Translations under genes and position numbers: made by a program
Shown: in pieces, positions 18,419-28,077 of the stretch
How positions within the stretch are numbered: the first letter of the stretch is position 1
Layout of the letters: the number at the start of each line of letters is the position of its first letter
Assembly: GCF_008121495.1 (NCBI RefSeq)
Contig: NZ_CP043051.1
Coordinates: 2,251,001-2,315,000, forward strand
Source: Mediterraneibacter gnavus ATCC 29149
GTDB taxonomy: Bacteria > Bacillota > Clostridia > Lachnospirales > Lachnospiraceae
DNA: 64,000 bases
Direction of reading: 5' to 3'
Notes under the pieces: generated by a model
Database searches by the model: none
What the model was told of the DNA's origin: nothing
What the model saw: the letters and a program-made list of their open reading frames with translations, nothing else

Positions 18419-19011
18419 TAACAATCTGCCGGGGATTAGGGTTGTTCCTGCTGGGCACATATCTGGCGATACTTTATTAATGCTGTCCCCAAAGGTAAGC
18501 AGTACGATTACAGCCAGCCGGCAGTGCAGGGAGTCCAGTACTGCAACTGGTTATTCGTCATTGAGGATTCTATTAACAAAAAGCATCCCAGTGATTATGA
18601 AAAGCGGAAACAGCTGCGTCTCGAGAAGAAAAAACCTGTTCTGGAGGCTTTCTGGTCGTGGATCGATCAGCAGAAGCCTGTCCGTAATACCTGGATGGAT
18701 AAATCGGTGAATTACGTTCTCAACCGGCGCGATACAGCAGAGATCTATCTGGAGGATGGGTCTGCAGCTTTACCAATAATCTCATCGAGAATGTGATCCG
18801 TCCATTTGCAGTAGGACGGAAGAACTAGCTGTTCAGTAGTTCCGTGGACGGAGCGAATGCCAGTGCGGTAGTCTACACAAGGGTTGATATGGCAAAAGCA
18901 CACGGCCTGAATATTTACGGATATCTCAAATTTCTGCTGGAGCATCGGAAAAGTAAAGATATGACTGATGAACAGCTGGCAGAACTTGCACCTTGGAGTA
19001 AAAAACTCTAG
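18419..19011 (+). pseudogene. IS66 TnpC transposase remnant (C-terminal part)
   Basis: The frame NWLFVIEDSINKKHPSDYEK, then LEAFWSWIDQQ, NYVLNRRDTAEIYLEDG, NVIRPFAVGRKN and finally MAKAHGLNIYGYLKFLLEHR to LAPWSKKL is the C-terminal half of an IS66 TnpC. It contains an internal stop (after VGRKN), a frameshift near 18760, and lacks the N-terminal half. It is the other side of the IS66 copy interrupted by IS3. Confidence 0.85.
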
Positions 19012-19127
19012 TCTATCAAAAATGGCATGTGAATTATAGTGAATTACTCCAACTCACGAAGGGCTGGGGTAATTTTAAATTTTACTGCAACATTATTTCG
19101 CAGTTACGATATGGAGTTATAATAATT

Positions 19128-19550
19128 ATGTCTAAATTAAAGAAAAATTATAGAAAAATAATATTTAGTGCATTGTTAATCATAGGAATATCTTATGCTT
19201 TTTCTCTTTCTCCTATTTTGATATGCAGGGGGGGAATTGAAATTGGAAATCCTACAGAAAGTATTAACAACTCTATTGATCAGTCTTATACACCTGATTT
19301 ATTAAAAAGGAAATATCATAAACCATGTTCGTTTGATTATTTTTATTTTCTAAATTTTAAATTTTGGCAAGACTTAAATATCAAACAACTTGATATTATA
19401 AAAAGTAATAAGCAAGAAGCAGTACCAGAAAAATTAAATCCTTTTTTATACCGAATTAATCAAAATCTCCCTGATCATAGCTTTAATTTTTTCGAAGTAA
19501 CTCGTGAAAATGACAAATGGCACTACAGCTACTATGTTCAAGGAGGCTAA
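19128..19550 (+). CDS. hypothetical membrane-anchored protein
   Basis: I chose the ATG at 19128 because GGAG lies 12 bases before it, over the longer frame from 19029. It gives 140 residues: a basic start (MSKLKKNYRKI), one hydrophobic segment (about 13-33) and a polar, aromatic-rich domain outside the membrane (SFDYFYFLNFKFW). No family recognised. It sits between IS66 remnants in AT-rich DNA, so it is probably a transferred gene. Confidence 0.5.
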   Translation: MSKLKKNYRKIIFSALLIIGISYAFSLSPILICRGGIEIGNPTESINNSIDQSYTPDLLKRKYHKPCSFDYFYFLNFKFWQDLNIKQLDIIKSNKQEAVPEKLNPFLYRINQNLPDHSFNFFEVTRENDKWHYSYYVQGG

Positions 19551-19752
19551 TCTTATATCATTTATTTGGAAAGTTGAATATTCCTGTTGCAAAAACCATG
19601 ATTCGTAAGCGCAAAATAATTCGACGGATTGTGCTGACCTAAAATTCAGTCCATAATAATTAATAGAGAATGCAAGCACTTTACTTCATCTTCTGTTGCT
19701 AGAAATGATAGGTGCGAGCATTTTACTCGATTCGATTTATGGAGGACTGCTC

Positions 19753-20166
19753 ATGAGAAGCAAAAGAATACCTGCAGAAGAACAATATCGTCTCATCATG
19801 GAATGCCGTCAAAGTGGATTGACAGATCATCAATGGTGTGTGGAACATGACATCAAACCAGGAACTTTTTACAACTGGGTAAAACGATTATGTCAAAAAA
19901 GTTGTATGGATTTACCGGCATCAACCGGACGCAGCCATAGCGCTCCGGAAAGTCAGGAAGTTGTCAGAGTGGATTTTCATGATACTGGTATGCTCTCGTA
20001 TGAACAGCCATTGGATATGCTTCCAACATCTGGGGAAAGAAACAGCATTTCTGTAACAGAGCCAATGAAATTGTTTGTTGGAAGTTTTCTTCTAACTATC
20101 CCAAATGGAACAGATCCACAGCGTTTGGATCAGACCCTTCGTATTATGAAGGAGCTGAAATGTTAG
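19753..20166 (+). CDS. tnpA: IS66 accessory protein TnpA
   Basis: This 137-residue protein starts at the ATG at 19753 after GGAGG. The N-terminus (SKRIPAEEQYRLIMECRQSG then LTDHQWCVEHDIKPGTFYNW) is the helix-turn-helix of IS66 TnpA. Its gene overlaps the start of tnpB (ATG at 20160), the standard IS66 arrangement. The element is incomplete because tnpB stops after 17 codons and no tnpC follows. Confidence 0.85.
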   Translation: MRSKRIPAEEQYRLIMECRQSGLTDHQWCVEHDIKPGTFYNWVKRLCQKSCMDLPASTGRSHSAPESQEVVRVDFHDTGMLSYEQPLDMLPTSGERNSISVTEPMKLFVGSFLLTIPNGTDPQRLDQTLRIMKELKC

Positions 20167-20213
20167 GCGATATCACAGCTGCCGATGAGATTTATATCGT
20201 AACAGGCTTATAA
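20160..20213 (+). pseudogene. IS66 tnpB 5' fragment
   Basis: MLGDITAADEIYIVTGL followed by a stop is the start of IS66 TnpB, normally about 115 residues. It is broken off here, leaving only the first 17 codons. Confidence 0.75.
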
Positions 20214-20221
20214 ACATGAAA

Positions 20222-20291
20222 TTTTTATCCTCATCTTTTGTAAAAAACATTGATTTTACAGTATCTTTTTTGAAAAAGATGAGGATAAAAA
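20222..20291. repeat. 18-bp perfect inverted repeat around a small inner hairpin
   Basis: 20222-20239 (TTTTTATCCTCATCTTTT) is the exact reverse complement of 20274-20291. Between them, GTAAAA and TTTTAC form an inner stem. The A/T-rich arms would act as a terminator on either strand, or could be the ends of a tiny non-coding element. Confidence 0.7.
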
Positions 20292-20338
20292 AATTAGTTT
20301 ATGGAACAATGAAACCATCAAAAATAGGAGGTGGTTTC

Positions 20339-20443
20339 ATGAACCAATACAACATCATAGTGCAACAATTATTAGCGTATCTGACCAAACGTAAACAATG
20401 CAGTTCAAGCCGGCTGTCCCACAAACAATGTTATGTCATTTAG
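20339..20443 (+). pseudogene. short gene start cut off by IS4
   Basis: A strong ribosome site (AGGAGGTGG) precedes the ATG at 20339. The frame MNQYNIIVQQLLAYLTKRKQ runs into the left end of the IS4 element at 20433 and stops at 20443. The good start signal suggests a real gene of which only about 31 codons remain. I do not recognise it. Confidence 0.45.
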
Positions 20444-20469
20444 TTAAGACATTAAGCAGATGTATTCCT

Positions 20470-20515
20470 ATCAGGCAGAGGTAGAAAATTCACTATCTTT
20501 GCCTGATTTTTCTTT
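20470..20515 (+). terminator. terminator at the left end of IS4, facing inward
   Basis: ATCAGGCAGAGGTAG and CTATCTTTGCCTGAT pair at 13 of 15 positions and are followed by TTTTTCTTTT on the plus strand. It would stop transcription entering the IS from the left. Confidence 0.7.
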
Positions 20516-20597
20516 TATAAAAACTTGCTCTTATATTTATGCAGCACAAAAAGACAGATTGCTATCTGCCTAAATTAACGATATACTTTTATCGATG

Positions 20598-21900
20598 TTA
20601 TGCAACTCGATACAGAAAACTTACTGCTGACTTAGGCTTGACTTTGCGAGGGTCGGAACGCCCGGGTCTTACAGGTAAAAGATTCTTCTGTATCAGCGTC
20701 TCAACGTCAGGTGGGGAAATGTCATTTCGCAGGAAATAACGACATATATGAATTGCTATTGTGTAATTCATTTGATAAACATGTTTTGTACCTTTTTGTT
20801 GGATTATTACATGCATTGTAATGAGCTCACAATAATTGTAAAGGATTAAACGTGCGTATATTTCTTGCATGATATACTCCATCTTTTTTGAATGAAAGCA
20901 ACATAATCCGATAGCATATTTCAATTCCCTGAACGATGTTTCGATGCCATCGCATTGCATAAACCTTCTTTATTTCTTCTACTGGAAAATCTTCCTTTGG
21001 AAGATTGGTAATTATACTTTCATACGAATCTTCTGAAATGGCAAACCTTACTACTCTAAAATTCAACGTATAAAATTTTTTGTCATATAAATCCAGATAG
21101 TCAAATGGACTGGATTTTGCAATAAATTTAAATTTTTTGGGTTTAGCTTTCACATCTTTTGTCTGTTTTCGGGTTAATATAAGTTGCATGTCGTGGTCAA
21201 ACTCATTTTCATCAGGAAGGTCAAAACTTCCTGTCATGCTTCCCCCACCGCCATCCTTTACACGAATCAGATAATACATTCCTTTTTCTTGGACATGCGC
21301 AAAAATATTATATGTTTCATATCCTCTGTCTGCGATAAAAATTGTTTTTTTCTCTCCTTTATAACGGTCAATCATTTGTGTCATTGCCAATGATTCGTTT
21401 TCTAGCCTTGCAGGTTGTATCACAAGATCAATATATCGCTTCTCGCACAGGTCGAAAAGAGCATTCAGATGAATCTGATTAAATCCCCGATCAGTTGGTT
21501 GAGACTGAAAATAAGTGCCTGCATCGTTTGGATTACGGGCAATGTTCAAATCTGAGCCATCACAAGCTAATAGTTGATAATCCTTATACTTTTTTTCGAA
21601 TGAGAAACAAGAATTAAATTCATAAAACAAAAACTGGAATGCCTCCAGAAGTAGTTTGTTTCTCTGTTGACAGAACGCTGAAGCAGACGGGGTATCGACA
21701 GAGAACTGGAAATAATCCAGCAATTCTTTTTTTAAGCTTCCACTTTCCATAGAAAGAAGAAATTGAATTGTAGATACAAAATCAAGTTTTCTGTTCCGTG
21801 AAAAATCAACTTCTGGATTTTTTGAAAACAACCATGGGGCGGTCGCCATTTTATGGATTAAAGATGACAATTTGTTTTTTACATGTTCCGCAAATATCAT
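20598..21900 (-). pseudogene. IS4-family transposase, frameshifted near the C-terminus
   Basis: The start at 21900 (MIFAEHVKNKLSSL) follows GGAGG by 7 bases. Motifs: LACDGSDLNIARNP with the first Asp, IFIADRGYETYNIFAH with the second Asp (YREK-type region), and the C-terminal Glu block IETSFRELKYAIGLCCFHSK. The last block is in a different frame: VYAMRW is followed by a two-base loss near 20945, so the Glu motif cannot be reached without a frameshift. There is no classic slippery run here, so I call it a pseudogene. Confidence 0.85.
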
Positions 21901-21976
21901 AAGCGTTACCTCCAAAATGTAATACATTTAAGTGGCTTCGCCGCAAATTTTTCTATATTTGTCAAGGATTTTTTAC

Positions 21977-22016
21977 AAAAAAAGAGCAGGGTATATATTT
22001 TTATATACCTTGCTCT
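21977..22016 (-). terminator. terminator at the right end of IS4, facing inward
   Basis: AGAGCAGGGTATATA (21983-21997) and TATATACCTTGCTCT (22002-22016) form a 14/15-bp stem. On the minus strand it is followed by a run of seven T. It lies upstream of the transposase start and would block read-through from the neighbouring parR-like gene. Confidence 0.75.
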
Positions 22017-22372
22017 GCAAGAGGCTGCCGACTCAATGTCTTAACTAAATGACATTGCCTGATTTGGGGCTCCCTTTGCATCATGCCTGCAGTCAGTCCG
22101 GAAAGAAAAAGTGGCAATGCCTGTTTCAGATTGTTTTCCACTGCATCTACAATCTGTTTCACAAAAAGTTCTTCCCGTTCTCTTGTTTCCAGATAAGGAT
22201 CAGCCTGTGTGCGGTAGTAGCGGTCAAAATAATCTACCAGTGCAAGAGAGATTACCTGACTGTAAGATTTAAAATCCTGTCTGTCCATCGTCTGTAAATA
22301 TTCCCAGGCTTTCCGCTGTTGAGCTTTGTCCAGATTAAATCGCAGGTTTGTGTTGCGGATATTGTTCTGCAT
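22001..22372 (-). pseudogene. plasmid partition accessory protein (ParR/StbB-like), C-terminus replaced by IS4 sequence
   Basis: The small gene starts 3 bases after the parM stop. It encodes MQNNIRNTNLRFNLDKAQQR then KAWEYLQTMD with a ribbon-helix-helix-like start, and a helical middle. Native sequence ends at QREPQIRQ; the last residues (CHLVKTLSRQPLAEQGI) come from the IS4 end at 22055. Such proteins bind the plasmid centromere and couple it to ParM filaments. The truncation probably removes the ParM-contact tail. Confidence 0.75.
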
Positions 22373-22375
22373 GGT

Positions 22376-23293
22376 TTATCCCCTCCTTTTCAGGCTCATA
22401 TAAGCCAGAGATTCGTAACCTTTGGCGGTGGCGCAGATGTCATCAATGATGGTGACTCGTGATTTGTCATAAGTTCCGAAGTTACGGATCAGGCATCCAC
22501 CGCCGCCAACCACATACAGGCGCATCAGGTCAGGATTGTATTCATATTTGCGGAGCGTGGAAAAAAGTTCTGCCACATACTGTCTGGCAATAGAACTGAT
22601 ACAATCCAGATATGGCGCTGAAATGTCAGCTGTTCTAAACCGCAGAATCTGTTCTACTGTGGATTCTTCAATCTTCACTCCAAATTTGTCCAGAACAGCG
22701 TTCTTTGCAGCAATCATGCATTGGTTTACACCAAGTTTTTCTGTCCAGCATTGGTTTTCCTGTGCTTTCTTATTGTTGATATACAGAATGTTCATGGTTC
22801 CGTTTCCGATATCTGCAAGGAGATTGGTTCCCTTGAAATCTCCAAGCTGGTTTACGATAGCAGGATATCCCTGTGGGTAAAGGCTGCATCCCACAAAGCG
22901 GAGATGATACTCTTTGCTGTTAAAACGGTAATGGACTTCTGGATTCTGGAGCAGATAGGAACGAAAAGCTTCTCTTTGATTTCTGATCCATGTCAGAGGA
23001 AGTCCGGCAGCCAGATGAACATCTGCTTCACGGATGGAAAAGACATTCAGTTCCCTTGCAATAGCCATTAGCGTCAGAAGATAATATTCTTCGTCCATAG
23101 CTTTATCCGGGATAAATTCTTTGTGTCCTTCGCCGATCCGGTAGTAAATGCCGTTGTATTCCAGAATATTCCCGGTGAAGATTGGTTCAGTTTCATAGGC
23201 TTTGATGCCGGTTGGGGTGACGGTGTTTGCTGTTTTCATATTGCCGTAGCCATGATCTACAGCAATGATTTTTGTGTTTCTGAGTTCTCGCAT
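22376..23293 (-). CDS. parM: ParM/StbA-like plasmid segregation actin homologue
   Basis: This 305-residue actin-fold ATPase starts at 23293, after CGGAGG. It has the phosphate-1 region IIAVDHGYGNMKTAN (about 8-22), phosphate-2 region LLADIGNGTMNILYI (about 162-176) and adenosine motif LYVVGGGGCLIRNFG (about 258-272). ParM filaments push plasmid copies apart. Its presence on this chromosomal segment, with a truncated ParR-like partner, points to an integrated plasmid or conjugative element. Confidence 0.88.
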   Translation of the reverse strand: MRELRNTKIIAVDHGYGNMKTANTVTPTGIKAYETEPIFTGNILEYNGIYYRIGEGHKEFIPDKAMDEEYYLLTLMAIARELNVFSIREADVHLAAGLPLTWIRNQREAFRSYLLQNPEVHYRFNSKEYHLRFVGCSLYPQGYPAIVNQLGDFKGTNLLADIGNGTMNILYINNKKAQENQCWTEKLGVNQCMIAAKNAVLDKFGVKIEESTVEQILRFRTADISAPYLDCISSIARQYVAELFSTLRKYEYNPDLMRLYVVGGGGCLIRNFGTYDKSRVTIIDDICATAKGYESLAYMSLKRRG

Positions 23294-23513
23294 AAAAAAT
23301 ACCTCCGTTTTCGTATTGATTGATTCAGCAGGTCGTACCGGTGTGGTACTGCTTTGCTGTGGGATAAGCATACGAAAATCGGAGGAAAAAGGCATTGAGG
23401 GGAAATTGAGCAGGAATTGAGAAAAAAGATATATTGTGCTTACGTTCTTCATGTACTCTTGTTGTGATTTCATTGTTTTTTATCGTATAATATGGATACT
23501 GGAGGTGGTTTGG

Positions 23514-24188
23514 ATGAAATACAAGATTTTAGTTGTCGATGATGATAAAGAATTGGTGAAAATGCTTTGTAGTTATTTTAATATGAAACAATATGAAACC
23601 ATTACGGCTACAGATGGAATGGAAGCATTAAATAAAATAAAAATGAAACCGGATATTATTTTGTTGGATATCAATATGCCACGCATGGATGGGATTGAAG
23701 TATGTCGTCTGATACGCAGTAAAGTGTTATGTCCAATTTTATTTCTAACAGCAAGAGTTGACGAAGATGATAAAATTAATGGGTTGCTTTCAGGTGGGGA
23801 TGATTATATTACGAAACCATTTAGTCTTCGGGAGTTGGAAGCGAGGATTGTTACAAACATAAAGAGAGAAGAAAGGCATCAACAAAAAACGGAATACCGT
23901 TTCATGGATGAAATGCTGATTGATTATTCTGAAAAAATAGTAGCTATAGCTGGACACAGGATGGAGTTCACAAAAATTGAATATCAGATTATTGAATTCT
24001 TATCCATGCATCCAGGGCAGGTGTTTGATAAAGAACGTATATATGCACAAGTCTGTGGATATGATGCGGAAGGGGACAGTAGAACGATAACGGAATTAGT
24101 ACGGCGTATAAGGAAAAAAATAGCGGATTATTCAGAAAAAGAATACATAGAAACTGTATGGGGGATTGGATACCGATGGAAAAAATAA
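23514..24188 (+). CDS. OmpR/PhoB-family response regulator
   Basis: This 224-residue protein starts from the ATG at 23514 (GGAGGTGG upstream). The receiver domain has the acidic pair VVDDDKE (about 7-12), phospho-acceptor Asp in ILLDINMPRMDG (about 52) and Lys in YITKPFSLRE (about 101). The C-terminal winged helix is LIDYSEKIV to YIETVWGIGYRW. It overlaps the kinase gene. A -10 TATAAT lies at 23485-23490. It probably controls the ABC operon that follows. Confidence 0.93.
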   Translation: MKYKILVVDDDKELVKMLCSYFNMKQYETITATDGMEALNKIKMKPDIILLDINMPRMDGIEVCRLIRSKVLCPILFLTARVDEDDKINGLLSGGDDYITKPFSLRELEARIVTNIKREERHQQKTEYRFMDEMLIDYSEKIVAIAGHRMEFTKIEYQIIEFLSMHPGQVFDKERIYAQVCGYDAEGDSRTITELVRRIRKKIADYSEKEYIETVWGIGYRWKK

Positions 24189-25354
24189 GAAACTTGTCAC
24201 TGAAAAAAACAATTCTGCTTTATTTTGTGATCAGCTTAACGGCAGCATTTCTGTTATCTGGATTTACAGTTCATTTTGCAAGAAATATGCAGAATAAAAT
24301 ATGGGAAAAATATATTGATTATGCAGATTATACGGACGTGTTTCAGCAATATGGAAAGAAATACGAGATTGAGATATCAAGACCTAATCAATCGCAGATG
24401 AATCGTTTGGACTATCATCTTTCGGAAATGTGTGACTTTATGGAAACATATTCGGTACTGATTTTTTCGATTGTTGGGAGTGTTGCTGCGGTATTCTTTT
24501 TTTATAAAAATAAGTTAAAGACACCTCTACAGGAACTAAAAGATGCCTCACAAATGATTGCAGATAATGAACTGGATTTTCATGTATCCTATGAAAATAA
24601 AGATGAGATGGGAACTTTGTGTAAAGAATTTGAAATGATGCGAAGTGCCTTAGCAGATAACAACAGAAAGATGTGGAGGATGATTGATGACGAGAAGGCT
24701 TTGCGGAATGCAATTGCACATGATATACGTTCTCCACTTTCCATATTGCGTGGGTATCAGGAAATGCTCTTAGAGTTTGTTTCTGCTGAGAGTATAAAAA
24801 CAGAGGATGTTATTGATATCTTACAAACAGGCATGTATCAGATTGACCGTATAGAACATTTCACGGAAAACATGAGAAAAATGTCCCATTTAGAACAGAG
24901 GGAACTGCAATGCTCAGAGATAGAATTATCGGAACTGGCAAAAAAGATTGAGGCAGAAGCTGCCATGCTGTCCAAGAAGGAAAGTAAATTATGTAAGGTA
25001 GAAAGAGTGCAGGAACAAAACATTGTGAAAGTGGATGAGGAACTTGTCATGGAAGTGACAGACAACTTACTGGAAAATGCGGTTCGATATGCACAAAAAA
25101 GTATTGCTTTGCAGATAAAGAAAAAGGATGGTTTTCTTATAATTTCTGTTGAAGATGATGGAATAGGATTTGTGGATACTGAGGAAAAAGTAACAGAACC
25201 ATTTTATCATAAGAATCCACAAGATGATTTAAAGCATTTTGGCCTTGGTATGTATATTTCTCGTATTTTCTGTGAAAAGCATGGAGGAAATTTGAAAATA
25301 TATAATGCCAGACAAGGCGGTGCTCATGTAGAAGCTCTTTTCAAAGCTGAATAA
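24176..25354 (+). CDS. HAMP-containing sensor histidine kinase
   Basis: This kinase has 392 residues. I chose the ATG at 24176, which overlaps the regulator gene by 13 bases. It has two membrane segments (about 11-30 and 88-108), a HAMP domain (KTPLQELKDASQMIADNELDF), H-box AIAHDIRSPLSILRGYQ (about 178), N-box ELVMEVTDNLLENAVRYA, G1 VEDDGIGFVD and G2 HFGLGMYISRIFCEKHGG. The short extracellular loop between the membrane segments suggests intramembrane or transporter-assisted sensing, as in antimicrobial-peptide sensors. Confidence 0.93.
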   Translation: MEKIRNLSLKKTILLYFVISLTAAFLLSGFTVHFARNMQNKIWEKYIDYADYTDVFQQYGKKYEIEISRPNQSQMNRLDYHLSEMCDFMETYSVLIFSIVGSVAAVFFFYKNKLKTPLQELKDASQMIADNELDFHVSYENKDEMGTLCKEFEMMRSALADNNRKMWRMIDDEKALRNAIAHDIRSPLSILRGYQEMLLEFVSAESIKTEDVIDILQTGMYQIDRIEHFTENMRKMSHLEQRELQCSEIELSELAKKIEAEAAMLSKKESKLCKVERVQEQNIVKVDEELVMEVTDNLLENAVRYAQKSIALQIKKKDGFLIISVEDDGIGFVDTEEKVTEPFYHKNPQDDLKHFGLGMYISRIFCEKHGGNLKIYNARQGGAHVEALFKAE

Positions 25355-25470
25355 AAATACTTTATAAGGCTGAAATCACAAATAAAGTGGTTTTAGTCTT
25401 TTTTGTTGTGAATTTATTGAGAATTGATTTGTATGATGTTGTTAAAGAAATAAAGAAAGGAAGAGATACA

Positions 25471-26541
25471 ATGAAAACAATCATAAAAAGAAGTATACTT
25501 GATTATTTAAAGAACCCTGTTTTGTGGATTGGCTTGATTATTATAGTTGCCAGTATGTATCAATGTCTGTCATCGTATTTGCAAATTCATTATATCAAAC
25601 AGAATGAACAGATCACACAAAATGACGTAGCATTGGAAGATGCTGATGTCATGGATGGGTACATTCCCACATCTGATGATAAAGAAAGAAGAAGGGAGTG
25701 GGAAGATACGATCAAAGAGACGTTAATGGACACCTCCCAAAATGGTTTTGGATTTAGCAGGCAGGAAGCAGATCATGTAATGAAAGAAATTCAGAATATG
25801 GATGTAAAGACTGCTTCTGAGTTTTTGGAATCCCAATATGGCTATTATAATGCAATATATGCTTATGAGGACCTTGAAATTCATAAGGGGACAGCAGAAG
25901 AAATCAATCATTATATCGAGCGGAAATTATCCGAACATTCTTTTTCCTGGTACTTTGCCAAAAAGTTCACGGATTTTGCAGGATTGCATATGGCCTTTTT
26001 TGCAACAGTCTTGCTATCATTTTTATTTATTCAGGATACACGAAAAAATACCTATGAATTATTACATACAAAGCCTGTTACGGCAATCCAATATATATGT
26101 GGGAAAATAATAAGCGGATTCATTAGTATGTTGGGCGTATTAGTGATTTTGAATGTTATATTCTTTATGCTGTGTTTGAAAACGTCTTTAGAATCGGGAT
26201 TTCCGGTAACACCAATTGATTTTTGCGTGAATTCTCTGATCTATATTGTGCCGAATCTTTTGATGATATGTTGTGTCTATACAATTACAGCATTAATATT
26301 TAAAAATCCGCTTCCGGCAGCACCAGTTTTGTTTTTACACATTATATATTCAAATATGCTGACCAAGAAGAATGATATTTATTATATGAGACCGTTCTCT
26401 ATTATGGTGCGATTTCCTGGCAGGTTTTTTGAAACACATGCAGCCAAAATGTCAAATATAAATCAGATTATGCTTGTGATCGCATCTGTTATATTAGTAT
26501 GTATTTCTGTTACAATCTGGAAAAGGAGGAGGGTTCATTGA
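25471..26541 (+). CDS. ABC-2-type transporter permease
   Basis: This 356-residue membrane protein starts from the ATG at 25471 (AAAGGAAG upstream). The first membrane segment (LWIGLIIIVASMYQCLSSYL) is followed by a long hydrophilic loop of about 130 residues and then about five membrane segments. It is the second-last but one gene of the operon and overlaps the next start by 4 bases. It probably forms the channel with the following permease and ATPase; the substrate is unknown. Confidence 0.8.
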   Translation: MKTIIKRSILDYLKNPVLWIGLIIIVASMYQCLSSYLQIHYIKQNEQITQNDVALEDADVMDGYIPTSDDKERRREWEDTIKETLMDTSQNGFGFSRQEADHVMKEIQNMDVKTASEFLESQYGYYNAIYAYEDLEIHKGTAEEINHYIERKLSEHSFSWYFAKKFTDFAGLHMAFFATVLLSFLFIQDTRKNTYELLHTKPVTAIQYICGKIISGFISMLGVLVILNVIFFMLCLKTSLESGFPVTPIDFCVNSLIYIVPNLLMICCVYTITALIFKNPLPAAPVLFLHIIYSNMLTKKNDIYYMRPFSIMVRFPGRFFETHAAKMSNINQIMLVIASVILVCISVTIWKRRRVH

Positions 26542-27194
26542 AAACGGAACTAAAAAACTGCCTGTCGTTATATAAGATTTTTTATTCATGTGCATTTATA
26601 CTGATATTGTGTGTTATTCATCCGATTATATACTATGAAGAAATCGGTTCAGCAATTCAGTCTCCAATAGCATTTTTAACAATTATTTTTTGTAGTGACA
26701 CATATTTGATGGAAGTAAAAAGTAAGCGTGCCGATGTATTTCATTTGTATGATCAAAAAAAGCAGTTAAAAGTAATATCGCAGAGAGTGGGCGTTCAAAT
26801 ATTATATTTATTAATACTTTCTTGTGTTGGATATGTTTTGTTTTTCTGGCAAAAACCGGGCGGTGTAAACGAAGGCATTTCGGGTATTCAGATATTTCTT
26901 TTATATTTCATTGCAATGTTTGGAACTATCTGGTTTTGGAGTATATGCACTGTGATTTTGTGTACATTGCTTCGAAATATGTGGGCAGGTATTGGATGTT
27001 TATTTGGAATTGTCATTGGACTTATATCAAAAGCGGGAAGTTCATTTTTCGGAAATCTGGGATTGTTTTCTTTCAGCTTTTGTGAACCTACTCAATTAAT
27101 GTCCGAGAGTTGGATTTATGGAACGCTTGTGTCTTTTATAGCGGGGCTGTTTTTATTTGCAGTATTACCAATGACTTTAAAGAAAAGAGGATAG
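26538..27194 (+). CDS. ABC transporter permease, second subunit
   Basis: This 218-residue protein has about six membrane segments. The most likely start is TTG at 26538, directly after AAGGAGGAGGG; it overlaps the previous stop. The family has no motif I can name. Being between a permease and an ATPase gene, it is the second membrane subunit. Confidence 0.75.
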   Translation: MKTELKNCLSLYKIFYSCAFILILCVIHPIIYYEEIGSAIQSPIAFLTIIFCSDTYLMEVKSKRADVFHLYDQKKQLKVISQRVGVQILYLLILSCVGYVLFFWQKPGGVNEGISGIQIFLLYFIAMFGTIWFWSICTVILCTLLRNMWAGIGCLFGIVIGLISKAGSSFFGNLGLFSFSFCEPTQLMSESWIYGTLVSFIAGLFLFAVLPMTLKKRG

Positions 27195-27197
27195 ATT

Positions 27198-28070
27198 ATG
27201 AGTATTAGAATAAATGATTTAACAGTTAGATTTAAAAATGGTGTAGTTGCAGTAAATAAGGCATCTCTTGAAATACCTAAGGGAATTTACGGACTTTTGG
27301 GAGAGAATGGTGCGGGAAAAACCACGCTGATGAGGGTTCTTACAACCGTTTTAAAACAAACGGAAGGATTGGTTTCGCTTGATGGAATTCTGTATAACGA
27401 GGGAAATTATGAAAAAATACAGAAAAAGATTGGTTATCTTCCACAGGAAATCGACTTATATCCGAATCTTACGGTGAAAGAATGCCTTGTATATATGGGG
27501 GGACTGTCAGGAGTAGCCAGAAATGACCTCGAACAAAGAATTACCTATTATCTGGAAAAGACTTCTCTTACAGAGCATCAGAATAAAAAAATGCGGCAAT
27601 TATCTGGTGGTATGAAGAGACGTGTCGGACTCATACAGGCACTTCTTAATAATCCGGATTTTTTGATTATTGATGAACCAACAACTGGGTTAGATCCGGA
27701 AGAAAGAATCAGGATCCGCAATCTTCTGGTTGATTTTTCAAAGGATAGAACTGTGCTGTTTTCCACTCATGTAGTAGAAGATTTAGCAGCAACCTGTACA
27801 CAGCTTGCCATTATGAAAAAGGGAAGTTTTTTATATTCTGGAAGCGTGAGTGGATTGCTGGAAAATGCAAAGGGCTGTGTTTGGAATTGTACGGTACAAA
27901 ATGCAGAAGAAGCCCGTTTGTTAGAAGCCAATTATTCTATTTCATCTAAGCAGTATGTAGAAAATGGAATTCATATGAAAATATTAAGCAAAGGAAAGCC
28001 AAATGAGAAGTGTGTCCCGGATAATGATATCACTTTGGAAGATGCGTATATTTATTTGACGAATAGTTGA
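27198..28070 (+). CDS. ABC transporter ATP-binding protein
   Basis: This 290-residue protein has Walker A GENGAGKTT (about 36-44), Q-loop LPQEIDLYPNLTV, signature LSGGMKRRVGL (about 136-146), Walker B LIIDEPTTGLDPEE (about 155-168) and the His switch FSTHVVEDL. The C-terminal extension (about 210-290) is typical of DrrA/CcmA-like export ATPases. It is the last gene of the regulator-kinase-permease-permease-ATPase operon. Confidence 0.92.
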   Translation: MSIRINDLTVRFKNGVVAVNKASLEIPKGIYGLLGENGAGKTTLMRVLTTVLKQTEGLVSLDGILYNEGNYEKIQKKIGYLPQEIDLYPNLTVKECLVYMGGLSGVARNDLEQRITYYLEKTSLTEHQNKKMRQLSGGMKRRVGLIQALLNNPDFLIIDEPTTGLDPEERIRIRNLLVDFSKDRTVLFSTHVVEDLAATCTQLAIMKKGSFLYSGSVSGLLENAKGCVWNCTVQNAEEARLLEANYSISSKQYVENGIHMKILSKGKPNEKCVPDNDITLEDAYIYLTNS

Positions 28071-28077
28071 ATATAAC

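Larger units (their letters stand above)
20433..22055 (-). mobile_element. IS4-family insertion sequence with 21-bp perfect inverted repeats
   Basis: 20433-20453 and 22035-22055 are perfect 21-bp inverted repeats (outer bases ATGTCATTTAGTTAAGACATT in two halves ATGTCATTTAG and TTAAGACATT). The 1,623-bp element carries one transposase on the minus strand, which is frameshifted. No matching direct repeat flanks the ends, so the neighbouring DNA was rearranged after insertion. Each end carries a terminator facing incoming transcription. Confidence 0.9.
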
